From positions 310,001 through 374,000 of the forward strand of contig NZ_RCOG02000006.1 of assembly GCF_009663685.2 (NCBI RefSeq): DNA of 64,000 nt. Direction: 5' to 3'. The notes beneath the pieces are model-generated. The model did no database searches. It had not been told where the DNA came from and saw only the letters and a program-made list of their open reading frames with translations. Below, one piece after another: positions 7,630 to 16,773 of the stretch. The DNA is from Cupriavidus sp. U2 (GTDB lineage Bacteria > Pseudomonadota > Gammaproteobacteria > Burkholderiales > Burkholderiaceae). Within the stretch, counting starts at the first letter, position 1, and each line of letters starts with the position of its first letter. The position numbers were made by a program, and so were the translations under genes.

Positions 7630-9051
7630 TTATTGGCCGCTCCCGCCAGCCGGCTGCCAGCCGCCGCCCATCGCCTGGTACAGGGCCACGCTGGCATTGA
7701 GGCGGTCGGCGTGAGTCTGGATCAGGTTCAGTTCGGCACTGAACAGCTGGCGCTGGGCGTCCAGCTGTTCCAGATAGGGCGAGTACCCGGCGCGATAGCG
7801 GTTGGTGGCATGGCGCAGGGCCGCCGCCAGCGCGTCGCGCTGCTCGCGCAGCCGCGCTTCCTGTTCGCCCAGCTTCTGCACCGCGGCCAGGTTGTCGTTG
7901 ACTTCGCGGAAGGCGGTCAGCGCCACGCGGCGGTAGGCATAGGCGGCCTCGTCGCGCTGTGCGGCGGCGGCATCGGCGCCGGCCACGATGCGGCCGCCCT
8001 CGAACAGCGGTGCCAGCACGCTGCCGCCGAGGGTCCAGATTCGGACCGGATTGGCCAGCCCCGTTGCGTAGACCAGTCCGGCCGAGGCGGTCAGCGGAAT
8101 GCGGGGCAGGTAGGCCTTGCGGGCGGCGGACAGACCGGCATCGGTGGCGGCCAGCGTGTATTCGGCCTGGGCGATGTCCGGCCGCCGCCGCAGCAGTTCG
8201 GACGGCAGGCCCGCCGGCACGGGCGGCTGCTGCAGCGCCTGCAGCGGCAGGCCACGCGCGATGGCACCCGCATCGGGATTGCCCACCAGTACACCGAGCG
8301 CGTTTTCCTGCCGTGCCACGGCCAGTTCGGCCTGGGGTACGGCCTGGGCGGTCGATTCATATTCCGCCCGCGCCTGTTCGTATTCGAGCTGGGACGTGTA
8401 CCCGGCCCGCGCACGGTCGCGCGCCAGCCGCAGCGCTTCGGCGCGCGACGTCAGCGTCTGGCGCACCACATCGAGCTGGGCATCGAGCGCCCGCAGCGTG
8501 ATATACCCGCGCGCGGCGGCCGCCGATACGGACAGGATGGTGGTGTCGCGCGCCGCCTCGCTGGCCAGCAGGCTGTTGCGCGCGGCCCCCACCGAATCGC
8601 CGATACGGCCGAACAGATCGACCTCGTAGGAAGCATCCAGCGCCAACTGGCCGGTGTTGGCGGTGCCGGCCTTGCCGAATGCGTTGATGGCGCGGGCGCG
8701 TGTGCCACCGGCCGTGAAGTCCAGCGTCGGGAACAGCGCGGCGCGGGCGATGCGTGCCTGGGCATCGGCCTGGCGCACGCGCGTCACGGCGATGGCGATG
8801 TCGTCGTTCTGACCCAGCGCCTGCGCCACCAGCGCGGTCAGCGCAGGGTCGCCGTAGGTCTGCCACCATTCGCGCTCGATGGCGACGGTGGGGCCGGGCT
8901 CCACACGCCAGGCTACCGGCGGCGCGACGGGCTCCGGCACGGGCGGGCGCGGTCCCATGCAGCCGGCCAGCAGCAGGCCGATGGCGGGCAGCACGGCGCG
9001 GCGCGTCAGGCGCAGCGCGATGCAGGCGGAAGGACCAGGCGTGTGCGTCAT
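7630..9051 (-). CDS. Outer membrane efflux lipoprotein (NodT/OprM-like) of a tripartite drug efflux system
   Basis: A 473-residue outer membrane factor. The N-terminus is a lipoprotein signal (LLLAGC lipobox, then MGPRPPVPEP), followed by the two repeated coiled-coil/beta segments of the TolC superfamily (REWWQTYGDPALTALV, ARAALFPTLDFTAGG, RRRPDIAQAEYTLAA). It should form the outer-membrane channel for the adaptor and MFS pump encoded just upstream. The three genes overlap by 4 bp at each junction, so they form one operon, with this gene last. Confidence 0.9.
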   Translation of the reverse strand: MTHTPGPSACIALRLTRRAVLPAIGLLLAGCMGPRPPVPEPVAPPVAWRVEPGPTVAIEREWWQTYGDPALTALVAQALGQNDDIAIAVTRVRQADAQARIARAALFPTLDFTAGGTRARAINAFGKAGTANTGQLALDASYEVDLFGRIGDSVGAARNSLLASEAARDTTILSVSAAAARGYITLRALDAQLDVVRQTLTSRAEALRLARDRARAGYTSQLEYEQARAEYESTAQAVPQAELAVARQENALGVLVGNPDAGAIARGLPLQALQQPPVPAGLPSELLRRRPDIAQAEYTLAATDAGLSAARKAYLPRIPLTASAGLVYATGLANPVRIWTLGGSVLAPLFEGGRIVAGADAAAAQRDEAAYAYRRVALTAFREVNDNLAAVQKLGEQEARLREQRDALAAALRHATNRYRAGYSPYLEQLDAQRQLFSAELNLIQTHADRLNASVALYQAMGGGWQPAGGSGQ

Positions 9052-10238
9052 CGCGTGGGTGGCGGATTGGTGCGGGTGTCGACTTCGGCCTGCACCGACA
9101 TGCCCGGACGCAGGCGATCGGCCATCGGCTGATCGGGGTCGATGGCAATGCGCACCGAGATGCGCTGCGCCACCTTGACGAAATTGCCGGTGGCGTTATC
9201 GGCGACGATCACCGCGAATTCGGAACCGGCCGCCGGCGACAGGCGCTCCACGCGGCCGGTCAGGCGCGCGTTGTCCAGCGCATCGACGCGGAACGTGGCC
9301 CGCTGGCCCGGCGCCATGCGGGCGGTCTGGGCTTCCTTGTAGTTGGCGATGACCCAGCGTTGCGGCGGCACCAGAAACATCAGCTGCGAGCCCGACGTCA
9401 CGTACTGCCCCAGCCGCGCGCCGATCTGGCTGAGCCGGCCGTCCTGTGGCGCGATCACGACCGTGTTCGACAGGTCGATGTCGGCCAGTTGCAGGGCGGC
9501 ACGCGCCTGTTCGACGGCAGCCTTGAGGCCCTCGCGGCCCACGATGATGGCTTCCACGTCCTGCCGGGCGATCTCCACCGCGGCGCGCGACTGCTCGACG
9601 GCAGCCTCCGCCTGGCGCAGCGCCGCCCGGGTCTGGTCGCGTTCGCGCAGCGACACCGAACCGTCGGCCACCAGTTCGTCCACACGCTTCATGTCGGCCT
9701 GGGCGCGCAGCAGCTGGGCGCGGGCGTTGTCGGCATTGGCCAGCTGTGACTTCACGGTGGCCTCGCGGGCGCGCTGGGTCTGGTCGGCGTTCGCCAGATT
9801 GGCAATCTGCGTGTTCAGCGATGCGCGCGCCTGTGCCACGCGTTGGCTATAGATACGGTCGTCGATCCGCAGCAGCACCTGACCCGTCTTGACCAGGTCG
9901 AAGTCATGCACCGGCACCTCGGTCACATAGCCGCTTACCTGCGGGCTGATGATGGTGGTCTGGCCGCGCACATAGGCGTTGTCGGTGCTCTGGATCGACG
10001 GCGAGAACGGCGGCAGGCCCCAGGCGTACAGGATGATCAGCACGCTGGCCAGCGCCACGACGACGATCAGTGCGGTCAGCCGGCGCGATCCGCGCGGCGG
10101 CGCCCAGCCCTTGGGCGAAGCATCGACCTCCACCGGGTCTTCAAGCCGTTCGGGTTTGCCGGCCGGGGGCTGGGCCGGGGTGCGATCAGGCTGCGCTGGC
10201 GATTCGGGCGGTTCTGGCGGGTCGGGCGGCGGGGTCAA
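9048..10238 (-). CDS. HlyD/EmrA-like periplasmic adaptor
   Basis: A 396-residue membrane fusion protein. The first 45 residues are proline-rich and cytoplasmic, then one membrane helix follows (LTALIVVVALASVLIILYAWGL). After it come a lipoyl-type beta domain (QSTDNAYVRGQTTIISPQVSGYVTEVPV), a long coiled-coil hairpin, and the second lipoyl half (VIAPQDGRLSQIGARLGQYV). The DNAYV-G motif is typical of EmrA. It links the MFS pump to the outer membrane channel. It overlaps both neighbours by 4 bp, so the three proteins are probably made together. Confidence 0.9.
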   Translation of the reverse strand: MTPPPDPPEPPESPAQPDRTPAQPPAGKPERLEDPVEVDASPKGWAPPRGSRRLTALIVVVALASVLIILYAWGLPPFSPSIQSTDNAYVRGQTTIISPQVSGYVTEVPVHDFDLVKTGQVLLRIDDRIYSQRVAQARASLNTQIANLANADQTQRAREATVKSQLANADNARAQLLRAQADMKRVDELVADGSVSLRERDQTRAALRQAEAAVEQSRAAVEIARQDVEAIIVGREGLKAAVEQARAALQLADIDLSNTVVIAPQDGRLSQIGARLGQYVTSGSQLMFLVPPQRWVIANYKEAQTARMAPGQRATFRVDALDNARLTGRVERLSPAAGSEFAVIVADNATGNFVKVAQRISVRIAIDPDQPMADRLRPGMSVQAEVDTRTNPPPTR

Positions 10239-11893
10239 GTGCCTTTCTCCGTGGGGGGCGGGGTTGGCGATGGCGTCTTCTCTGGAATATGTCCCGGCAC
10301 CACCCGGTTCAGGTACAGCGCCAGCAGCCAGACAAAGGTGACGGTGGACAGGATGCCGATCACCAGGAAGACGTCATTGAACGCCAGCACGTTGGCTTCG
10401 CGCGTGACCTGCTGCGCCAGCGCCATGGCGCCCTCCGTCTGGCGCAGCACCGGGTCGGCCAGCACGCGGCTGTAGACGTTGGCTAGCAGTTGCAGGCGCG
10501 CGGCGTCGAGCGGGTCGGACAGGCTGATGCCTTGCACCAGCGCATGCGAATGGAACTTCTCGCGCCAGGTCTGGAACGTCCCCAGCAGCGCCGACCCCGC
10601 CAGCCCGCCCAGCGACTGCGTGATGCTGAACAGCGCCGAAAAACTGACGAAATGGCTCATGCCGCGCTGCAGCGCGCTGCCCATGCCGATCAGCAGCGTC
10701 GGCCCCAGGAAATAGACTGCCGCAAAGGCGATCAGCGACTGCGTGAAGTACATGTTCTGCGGCCGCGTCAGGTTCGTCGAGCCGGCATCGACAAACGCGC
10801 CGATCGCGATCAGGATCAGCGAAATGCGGATTGGCCGCCCGAGGTTCTGCGGATTCAGGGTCAGGGCGCTGGCCGCGATGCCGGCCACCGTGGCCATCGA
10901 CACGACGATATACAGCGAGATCAGCTGGTCGTTGCCCATGCCCAGCGCCGTCAGAAGGCCCACCGCGCCATACGGCTGTTCGGACAGCAGGATGCGCACC
11001 GACGTGGCCACCACGGCAAAGCGGATGATCGCCATGCTGCCCAGCCAGCGCGTATTGAGCAGCGGATTCACGCGGTTGTGCTCGATCCACAGCGCCGCCG
11101 CGATCAGGATCACCGCGCCGCATAGCGCGTAGCCCAGCCACGGCGCCTCGGTCCACCACAGGATGCGGCCCTGGCCCAGCACCGCGCACAGCAGCGCCAT
11201 GCCCGGCGCGAACAGCGCGAAGGTGACGAAGTCGAGCGGCTCGAAGGCCTTGATCCGCTCGCTGGGCGGCAGCGGCAGCAGGGCCACCGTTACCAGCGAC
11301 AGCAGCGACAGGCCGAATTCGAACTGGTACAGCGTCTGCCAGTTGCCGGCTTCGAGCATGCCCGTGGAAAACGTCCGCGCCAGCGGCGTGGCCAGTTGCG
11401 GCACGCCGAAGCCGATCACCACTGCACGCATGCGATGCCGCGCCGGCAGCGACTGGATGATGTAGTAGAGCGCCAGCGTGGACATGCCACTGGCGGCGAT
11501 GCCGTTGGCGGCGCGCGCCAGCAGGGCGGTGCCGAAGGTGTGGGTCAGCAGGTGGGCGCCCGTGATCAGCGCGTAGGAAAGCAGGAAGACCTTGGTGAAC
11601 CGCTGCAGGCCGTACTGCTGGCGGAACTTGATCACCAGCATCGACATGCAGACATTGGTCATGACATAGACCGTGGACAACCACGCGGCTTCGTCGCTGT
11701 ACAGGCCGAACACGCCCTGGATGTTGTTGAGGTTGGCCACCACCAGCGCGTTGCCGAAGGCGCCGGTCAGCCCGATCAGCACGCCCACGCAGAAGTAGGC
11801 GACGCGCCGTGGCGTGGGGTGGTCCGGCGTGGCGGGTGACCCCGGCATCGACGGCCGTTCATGCGGCTTGAACGCGTAGCTGGCAGTTGCCAT
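10235..11893 (-). CDS. MFS multidrug efflux pump, DHA2/EmrB-like
   Basis: A 552-residue major facilitator with about 14 membrane helices, the number expected for the DHA2 drug:proton antiporters. Early features are the ALVVANLNNIQGVFGL helix and the segment AAWLSTVYVMTNVC. A C-terminal cytoplasmic tail is rich in proline and threonine. It is the first gene of an operon with the adaptor and the outer membrane factor, forming an EmrAB-TolC-like pump across both membranes. The substrate is unknown. The LysR gene upstream is on the same strand 105 bp away and could regulate this operon as well as its divergent neighbour. Confidence 0.88.
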   Translation of the reverse strand: MATASYAFKPHERPSMPGSPATPDHPTPRRVAYFCVGVLIGLTGAFGNALVVANLNNIQGVFGLYSDEAAWLSTVYVMTNVCMSMLVIKFRQQYGLQRFTKVFLLSYALITGAHLLTHTFGTALLARAANGIAASGMSTLALYYIIQSLPARHRMRAVVIGFGVPQLATPLARTFSTGMLEAGNWQTLYQFEFGLSLLSLVTVALLPLPPSERIKAFEPLDFVTFALFAPGMALLCAVLGQGRILWWTEAPWLGYALCGAVILIAAALWIEHNRVNPLLNTRWLGSMAIIRFAVVATSVRILLSEQPYGAVGLLTALGMGNDQLISLYIVVSMATVAGIAASALTLNPQNLGRPIRISLILIAIGAFVDAGSTNLTRPQNMYFTQSLIAFAAVYFLGPTLLIGMGSALQRGMSHFVSFSALFSITQSLGGLAGSALLGTFQTWREKFHSHALVQGISLSDPLDAARLQLLANVYSRVLADPVLRQTEGAMALAQQVTREANVLAFNDVFLVIGILSTVTFVWLLALYLNRVVPGHIPEKTPSPTPPPTEKGT

Positions 11894-11998
11894 GGCTGAC
11901 TGGTAGGCGACGAACGACGTGGGATGTGGCGATGATGCGGGAGGAACCGGCGCGTGGCAAGCGCGGCCCGGGGCGCCCTGCCGGGCGGTTGCCCAGGG

Positions 11999-12934
11999 TC
12001 AGCGCTTTTGCAATGCGGGCGGCGCCAACGAACCGCCTTCTGCAATTCTCTCCTTGACGATGTCGCGCAGGACGTCGGCAACGGCTTCCGCCGCGTTCGA
12101 ACGTGGCAGCGCACGCGGCCAGCACAGCGACAGCGTGCGGCGCAGTTCGGGCACGATCCGCCGGCGCGGCACGGCGGCATCGCTTTCGTCCAGCGACGAG
12201 GCCGGCAGGATCGTGCAGGCCAGCCCTTCGCGGGCGGCGGCCAGCAGGAACGGCAGCGAATCGAGGTCGGCCACCACGTTCAGGGCGATGCCGGCCTGGG
12301 CGAAGCGCCGCTCCACCACCTCGCGCAGGCCCTGCGATCCGCTGGGCAATACCAGTGGCAGCGCGTCGAGCGCCTTGAGCGCCACCGTCTCGGTGGCCTT
12401 GCCGCGCGGCGCTGGGCCGGGTGGGGCGCCAATCAGGTAGAGCGGTTCGCTGGCCAGCGGCTCGGGCTCCACCGCGCGCGACGGTGTGTCGCGGAACAGG
12501 ATGGCAAAGTCGAGCCGGTTCTGGTTCAGCAGTTCGGAGATATAGCCGCTCATGCTTTCGAAGAGCTGCAGCCGCACCTGCGGATAGCGTTGGCGTACGG
12601 CCCGCACCAGGGCCATGCCGAAGGCGGCGGCAGCGGTGGTGGGCAGCCCGATGGCCACGGTGCCCGAGACCTCGGTGCCGGCCACGCGTACGTCGGCCCC
12701 GGCAATCTCGATCTGGCGCAGGATATTACGCACATGCCGGTACAGCGTCTTGCCGGCCTCGGTGGGTCGCACGCCCTTGGCGCCGCGATGCACCAGCGGC
12801 ACGCCGAACTCGTCCTCCAGCGCGGCCAGCTGCTGCGACAGCGCGGGCTGTGCCACGCACACCACCTCGGCGGCCCGCGTGAGGCTGCCGTGGTCGACGA
12901 TGGCCACGAAATAGCGCATGGCGCGGATGTCCAT
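11999..12934 (-). CDS. LysR-family transcriptional regulator
   Basis: A 311-residue LysR protein with an N-terminal winged helix (MRYFVAIVDHGSLTRAAEVVCVAQPALSQQLAALE) and a periplasmic-binding-like effector domain. The sequence is close to the Nac/CbbR-like branch that begins MDIRAMRYF. It faces the CoA-transferase/CitE-like gene pair across 156 bp, the classic arrangement for a regulator of the divergent operon. The efflux operon lies downstream on its own strand, so that is a second possible target. I found no convincing palindrome in the intergenic region. Confidence 0.88.
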   Translation of the reverse strand: MDIRAMRYFVAIVDHGSLTRAAEVVCVAQPALSQQLAALEDEFGVPLVHRGAKGVRPTEAGKTLYRHVRNILRQIEIAGADVRVAGTEVSGTVAIGLPTTAAAAFGMALVRAVRQRYPQVRLQLFESMSGYISELLNQNRLDFAILFRDTPSRAVEPEPLASEPLYLIGAPPGPAPRGKATETVALKALDALPLVLPSGSQGLREVVERRFAQAGIALNVVADLDSLPFLLAAAREGLACTILPASSLDESDAAVPRRRIVPELRRTLSLCWPRALPRSNAAEAVADVLRDIVKERIAEGGSLAPPALQKR

Positions 12935-13090
12935 GATGGTGGGTCTCTCCCCTTCGACTTATCAGATATGAAAACGCCAGGGTATTGATTCTACTTATGG
13001 TGCCTTCCGCATTCCCTATTTCACACGGCCGGCGGCGGCAGGTAGATTGTCGGCATCGCGCCATGCGCATCTTTCGCCCCCGACACTGCC

Positions 13091-14263
13091 ATGTCCAGAC
13101 CGCTTGAAGGCATCACCGTAGTCTCGCTCGAACAGGCCATTGCCGCGCCGTTCTGCACCCGCCAGCTGGCTGACCTTGGGGCGCGCGTCATCAAGATCGA
13201 ACGTCCCGGCCCCGGGGATTTCGCGCGTGCCTATGACGGCCGGGTGCGGGGGCTGTCGTCGCACTTCGTCTGGACCAACCGTTCGAAGGAAAGCCTGACG
13301 CTGGACGTCAAGGCGCCCGGCGCGGGGCCGGTGCTGGAGGCGTTGCTGGAAAAGACCGACGTGCTGGTGCAGAACCTGGCGCCCGGCGCTTCCGCGCGGC
13401 TGGGGCTCGACTATGAAACGCTGTCGAAACGCTATCCGCGCCTGATCGTCTGCGATATTTCGGGCTACGGCGGCGATGGCCCCTATCGGGACAAGAAGGC
13501 GTACGACCTGCTGGTGCAAAGCGAGTCGGGCTTCGTGTCCGTCACCGGCACGCCGGAAGAGGGCGTCAAGGCGGGCGCATCGGTGGCCGACATCGCGGCT
13601 GGCATGTACGCCTACAGCAACGTGCTGGCGGCGCTGATCGAGCGGGGCCAGACCGGGCGCGGCAAGCGCATCGACGTGTCGATGCTCGAATCGATGGTCG
13701 AGTGGATGAGCTTTCCGATGTATTACGCGTTCGAAGGCGCCGAGCCGCCGCCCCGCGCGGGCGCCGCGCACGCCACGATCTATCCGTACGGGCCGTTCCC
13801 GACCGGCGACGGCAAGACCGTCATGCTGGGCCTGCAGAACGAGCGCGAATGGGCGGTGTTCTGCAAGGTGGTGCTGCAGGAGCCCGATCTGGCCACGCAG
13901 GCTGACTTCGCCACGAACAGCCTGCGCAGCGCAAACCGCGCGCAGCTGCGCGCCCGCATCGTCGAGGCCTTCAGCCGGCTTAGCGCCGCCGAGGTGGTGC
14001 ACCGGCTGGAAGAGGCCAGGATTGCCAATGCCAGCGTCAATACCATGGCCGATGTGTGGCATCACCCGCAACTGGCCGCCCGCGCGCGGTGGCGCCAGGT
14101 GGACACGCCGGCCGGACCGATTCCGGCGCTGCTGCCGCCAGGCATGACGGATGCGCGGATGGATGCCGTGCCGGGCGTCGGCCAGCACACCGATGCCATC
14201 CTGGCCGAAGTGGGCTGCAGCGCGGCGCAGATCGCCAGCCTGCACGCCGACGGCGTGGTCTGA
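13091..14263 (+). CDS. CaiB/BaiF (class III) CoA-transferase
   Basis: A 390-residue class III CoA-transferase. Family motifs are clear: LEGITVVSLEQAIAAPFCTRQLADLGARVIKIE at the N-terminus, and GASVADIAAGMYAYSNVLAAL, where Asp167 matches the catalytic aspartate (Asp169 of formyl-CoA transferase). These enzymes move CoA between carboxylic acids. The next gene, 9 bp downstream, encodes a CitE-like lyase, so a pathway in which a hydroxy- or dicarboxylic acid is activated and then cleaved is likely (citramalate, itaconate and malate types are possible). No hydratase is encoded here. The LysR gene opposite is the likely regulator. Confidence 0.9.
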   Translation: MSRPLEGITVVSLEQAIAAPFCTRQLADLGARVIKIERPGPGDFARAYDGRVRGLSSHFVWTNRSKESLTLDVKAPGAGPVLEALLEKTDVLVQNLAPGASARLGLDYETLSKRYPRLIVCDISGYGGDGPYRDKKAYDLLVQSESGFVSVTGTPEEGVKAGASVADIAAGMYAYSNVLAALIERGQTGRGKRIDVSMLESMVEWMSFPMYYAFEGAEPPPRAGAAHATIYPYGPFPTGDGKTVMLGLQNEREWAVFCKVVLQEPDLATQADFATNSLRSANRAQLRARIVEAFSRLSAAEVVHRLEEARIANASVNTMADVWHHPQLAARARWRQVDTPAGPIPALLPPGMTDARMDAVPGVGQHTDAILAEVGCSAAQIASLHADGVV

Positions 14264-14272
14264 GGAGGCGGC

Positions 14273-15115
14273 ATGAGCGCAACTCCTGCCCAGGTGCGCG
14301 TCCCGCGCAGCTATCTGTTTGTGCCGGCGTCGCGGCCGGATCGCATCGGGAAAGCCATCGCGGCCGGTGCCGATGCGGTCATTGTCGATCTGGAAGATGC
14401 CGTCGCACCCGACGCCAAGGCCCAGGCGCGCGACGGCTTGCATGCAGTATGGCGCACACTTCAACAGCAGGCCGACGCGGCGGGCGTGGCGCTGCTGCTG
14501 CGCACGAACGGCGCGGATACGCCGTATTTTGGCGACGATCTGGCTTTCTGCCGCACGCAGGCGGTCCAAACCATCGTGTTGCCCAAGGCAGACAATGCGT
14601 CGCTTGAGGCACTTCGCGCTCGGTTGCCGGATACCCCTTGCCATGCCTTGCTGGAAACCGCCGCCGGGTTTGCCGATTTGCCGGACGTGGCGCGGGCGCC
14701 AGGTGTCACACGTCTGCTGTTCGGCAGCATCGACCTGATGTTCGACCTCGACGTGGGCGACGACGACCTTCCGCTGCACTCCTGCCGCAGTGCCCTGGTG
14801 CTTCATTCCCGGGCGGCCGGCCTGCCGGCTCCGGTGGACGGCGTCTGCACCGCCATCGGCGACGCCCAGGCGCTGGCGGCCGATACGTTACGTGGGCGTC
14901 GCTTTGGGTTCGGCGCGAAGCTGCTGATTCATCCGAGCCAGGTAGCCGGCGTGCACGCGGCGCTGGCGCCCGCCGATGCGGAAGTGGCATGGGCGCGCCG
15001 CGTGGTGGAGCAGGCTGCGGCAGCGCAGGGCGCCGCCATTGCGGTGGACGGGAAAATGGTCGACCGACCCGTTCTTGATCGCGCGCAACGTATTGTCGCG
15101 GCGGCAGGCCGTTAA
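14273..15115 (+). CDS. HpcH/HpaI aldolase / citrate lyase beta-like (acyl-CoA lyase)
   Basis: A 280-residue CitE-family TIM-barrel protein. It shows RSYLFVPASRPDRIGKAIAAGADAVIVDLEDAV near the N-terminus (substrate and metal region), LLRTNGADTPYF, a LFGSIDLMFDLD metal-binding stretch, and GFGAKLLIHPSQV at the end. Free-standing CitE-like proteins cleave beta-hydroxyacyl-CoA esters such as citramalyl-CoA or malyl-CoA. It sits 9 bp after the CoA-transferase gene, so the two probably act in sequence: CoA loading, then C-C cleavage. The exact substrate cannot be read from the sequence. Confidence 0.88.
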   Translation: MSATPAQVRVPRSYLFVPASRPDRIGKAIAAGADAVIVDLEDAVAPDAKAQARDGLHAVWRTLQQQADAAGVALLLRTNGADTPYFGDDLAFCRTQAVQTIVLPKADNASLEALRARLPDTPCHALLETAAGFADLPDVARAPGVTRLLFGSIDLMFDLDVGDDDLPLHSCRSALVLHSRAAGLPAPVDGVCTAIGDAQALAADTLRGRRFGFGAKLLIHPSQVAGVHAALAPADAEVAWARRVVEQAAAAQGAAIAVDGKMVDRPVLDRAQRIVAAAGR

Positions 15116-15201
15116 TGTTTCGCTAATAAAGCCCTGACGCAGCCATTTGCGTCCGTACGGCGCCAATCGGTGTTTTCCCTGACCGGTGGGTTCGATGCAA
15201 A

Positions 15202-15219
15202 TGTCGAAATTTATCGACA
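15202..15219. promoter_or_regulatory. 18-bp palindrome upstream of the metal efflux operon
   Basis: A perfect inverted repeat, TGTCGA-AATTTA-TCGACA, lies about 190 bp before the first gene of the RND efflux operon, in a 290-bp gene-free region. It is a candidate binding site for a metal-responsive regulator, but no such regulator is encoded beside the operon. I could not identify a convincing -35/-10 pair near it. Confidence 0.35.
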
Positions 15220-15405
15220 GGATGAAAGCAATTTGTAATGGGGTTGCTGTCAAATGCGCATGGGAGATCGTGCGCTGCCATGCATGCGGTATTAATGGAC
15301 TGGACGCCGGGTAAAACAGAACGATAAAAGTCACTTACCCGGTCCACCATTCGGCTGGCACGGTCGTTTACTCCAGACCGCAAGTCGAATTGAGCCAGAC
15401 CGATC

Positions 15406-16773
15406 GTGCATTTTCCTGCTGTTTACCGTGCCGCCGCGGCAACGCTGCTTGCCCTGGTGGCCAGTGCTGGTCACGCCGCCAGCACGCCAATGCCGCCCGA
15501 CGGCCCCTGTGTGCCACCCCCGCCCAAGGCTGCCCTGACGCTGGCGCAAGCCCGGCTTGACGCGTTGCGCTGCAACCGCGACATCATCGCCGCCCGCCGT
15601 AACGAAGAGGCCAGCCAGGCCGACATCCAGATTGCTTCCCAGCGGCCCAACCCGGTGCTGAGCCTGGGCGTGGCCAATATCAACCCGCACCTTGGCGTGG
15701 GCGCAGGCAACCTGCGCAGCAAGACGGTGGATTCGACCGTTCGCGTGGACCAGGTCATCGAGACGGCCAACAAGGGCAACCTGCGTACCGAGGTCGCCCG
15801 CAAGGCCAGTGCCGCCGCCGGCGAGCAGACCCAGGCGGTGGTGGCCCAGCAGCTGGGCGCCGTGGACCAGGCCTGGTACGAAGCCGTGGTCAGCCAGACC
15901 CGCGTGGAGGTGCTGACCGAGACCGTGGGACTCTACGGCCGGACCCAGCAGGCCAACGAGGCGCGGCTCAAGGCGGGCGATGTGTCGCGCGCGGACGTGA
16001 CCAAGCTCCAGCTCGAAACGTTGCGCGCCCAGAACGACCTGCGCGCGGCCATGGCCGACCACAGCAGCGACAAGGCCGCGCTGGCCGCCGCCATGGGCGT
16101 GCCCGGCACGCTGATGGACAACCGCCTGGTGGCGGACTGGCCGGCCCCCGATGCGCCGGTGCCGCCGTTCGATCCCGAAGTGCTGCAGCGCCGCCCGGAC
16201 GTGACCGCCGCCGAAGCGCGGCTGGCCGCCGCGTCGTCGCAGCGCGACCTGGCCCGTGCCGGCCGCGTGCCCGACGTGACCGTGGGTGTGCAGTACGAGC
16301 ACTATCCCGTTTCCGAAACCAACACCACCGGCAGCGGCAACAGCTACGGCGCGTTCGTGTCGATCCCGCTGTTCGTGCGCCACAGCTTCGGCGGCGAGGC
16401 GCGCCGGGCCGAGGTCGATTACTACGCGGCGCTGGACGACCGCAATCGCATCCTGCTCGAGGCCCAGAACGAGATCGGCCGGCTGCGTGCGCAACTGGAC
16501 GCCGCCCGGGCGTCGCTCCAGCAGATGCGTGAGTCGGTGCTGCCGGCGGCCGAAAGCGTGGCCAACAGTGCGGAATTCGCCTATTCCAAGGGGGCCAGCG
16601 GCGTGCTGGACCTGCTGGACGCACGCCGCGCGCTGCGCCAGACCCGTGTGGATGCCGTGGAAGCGCAGGGCAACTATGCCAAGGCCCTGTCGGCCTACCT
16701 GACCGCGCTGCAATCCACCCAATCCGATATCAACAAGCTTCCCCAGGTTCGTACCGATGCGTCGCGCCCATAA
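15406..16773 (+). CDS. Outer membrane factor of an HME-RND metal efflux system (CzcC-like)
   Basis: A 455-residue TolC-superfamily protein with a cleavable signal (to about AGHAAS, residue 26). Two OEP repeats follow, with CzcC-like stretches (RPNPVLSLGVANINPHLGVG, RVDQVIETANKGNLRTEVA, RRPDVTAAEARLAAASSQRDLARAGRVPDVTVGVQYEHYP). It should form the outer-membrane exit duct for the adaptor and RND pump encoded next. It overlaps the adaptor gene by 17 bp, so the two are tightly coupled. It is first in the operon, giving a C-B-A gene order as in czcCBA. Confidence 0.9.
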   Translation: MHFPAVYRAAAATLLALVASAGHAASTPMPPDGPCVPPPPKAALTLAQARLDALRCNRDIIAARRNEEASQADIQIASQRPNPVLSLGVANINPHLGVGAGNLRSKTVDSTVRVDQVIETANKGNLRTEVARKASAAAGEQTQAVVAQQLGAVDQAWYEAVVSQTRVEVLTETVGLYGRTQQANEARLKAGDVSRADVTKLQLETLRAQNDLRAAMADHSSDKAALAAAMGVPGTLMDNRLVADWPAPDAPVPPFDPEVLQRRPDVTAAEARLAAASSQRDLARAGRVPDVTVGVQYEHYPVSETNTTGSGNSYGAFVSIPLFVRHSFGGEARRAEVDYYAALDDRNRILLEAQNEIGRLRAQLDAARASLQQMRESVLPAAESVANSAEFAYSKGASGVLDLLDARRALRQTRVDAVEAQGNYAKALSAYLTALQSTQSDINKLPQVRTDASRP

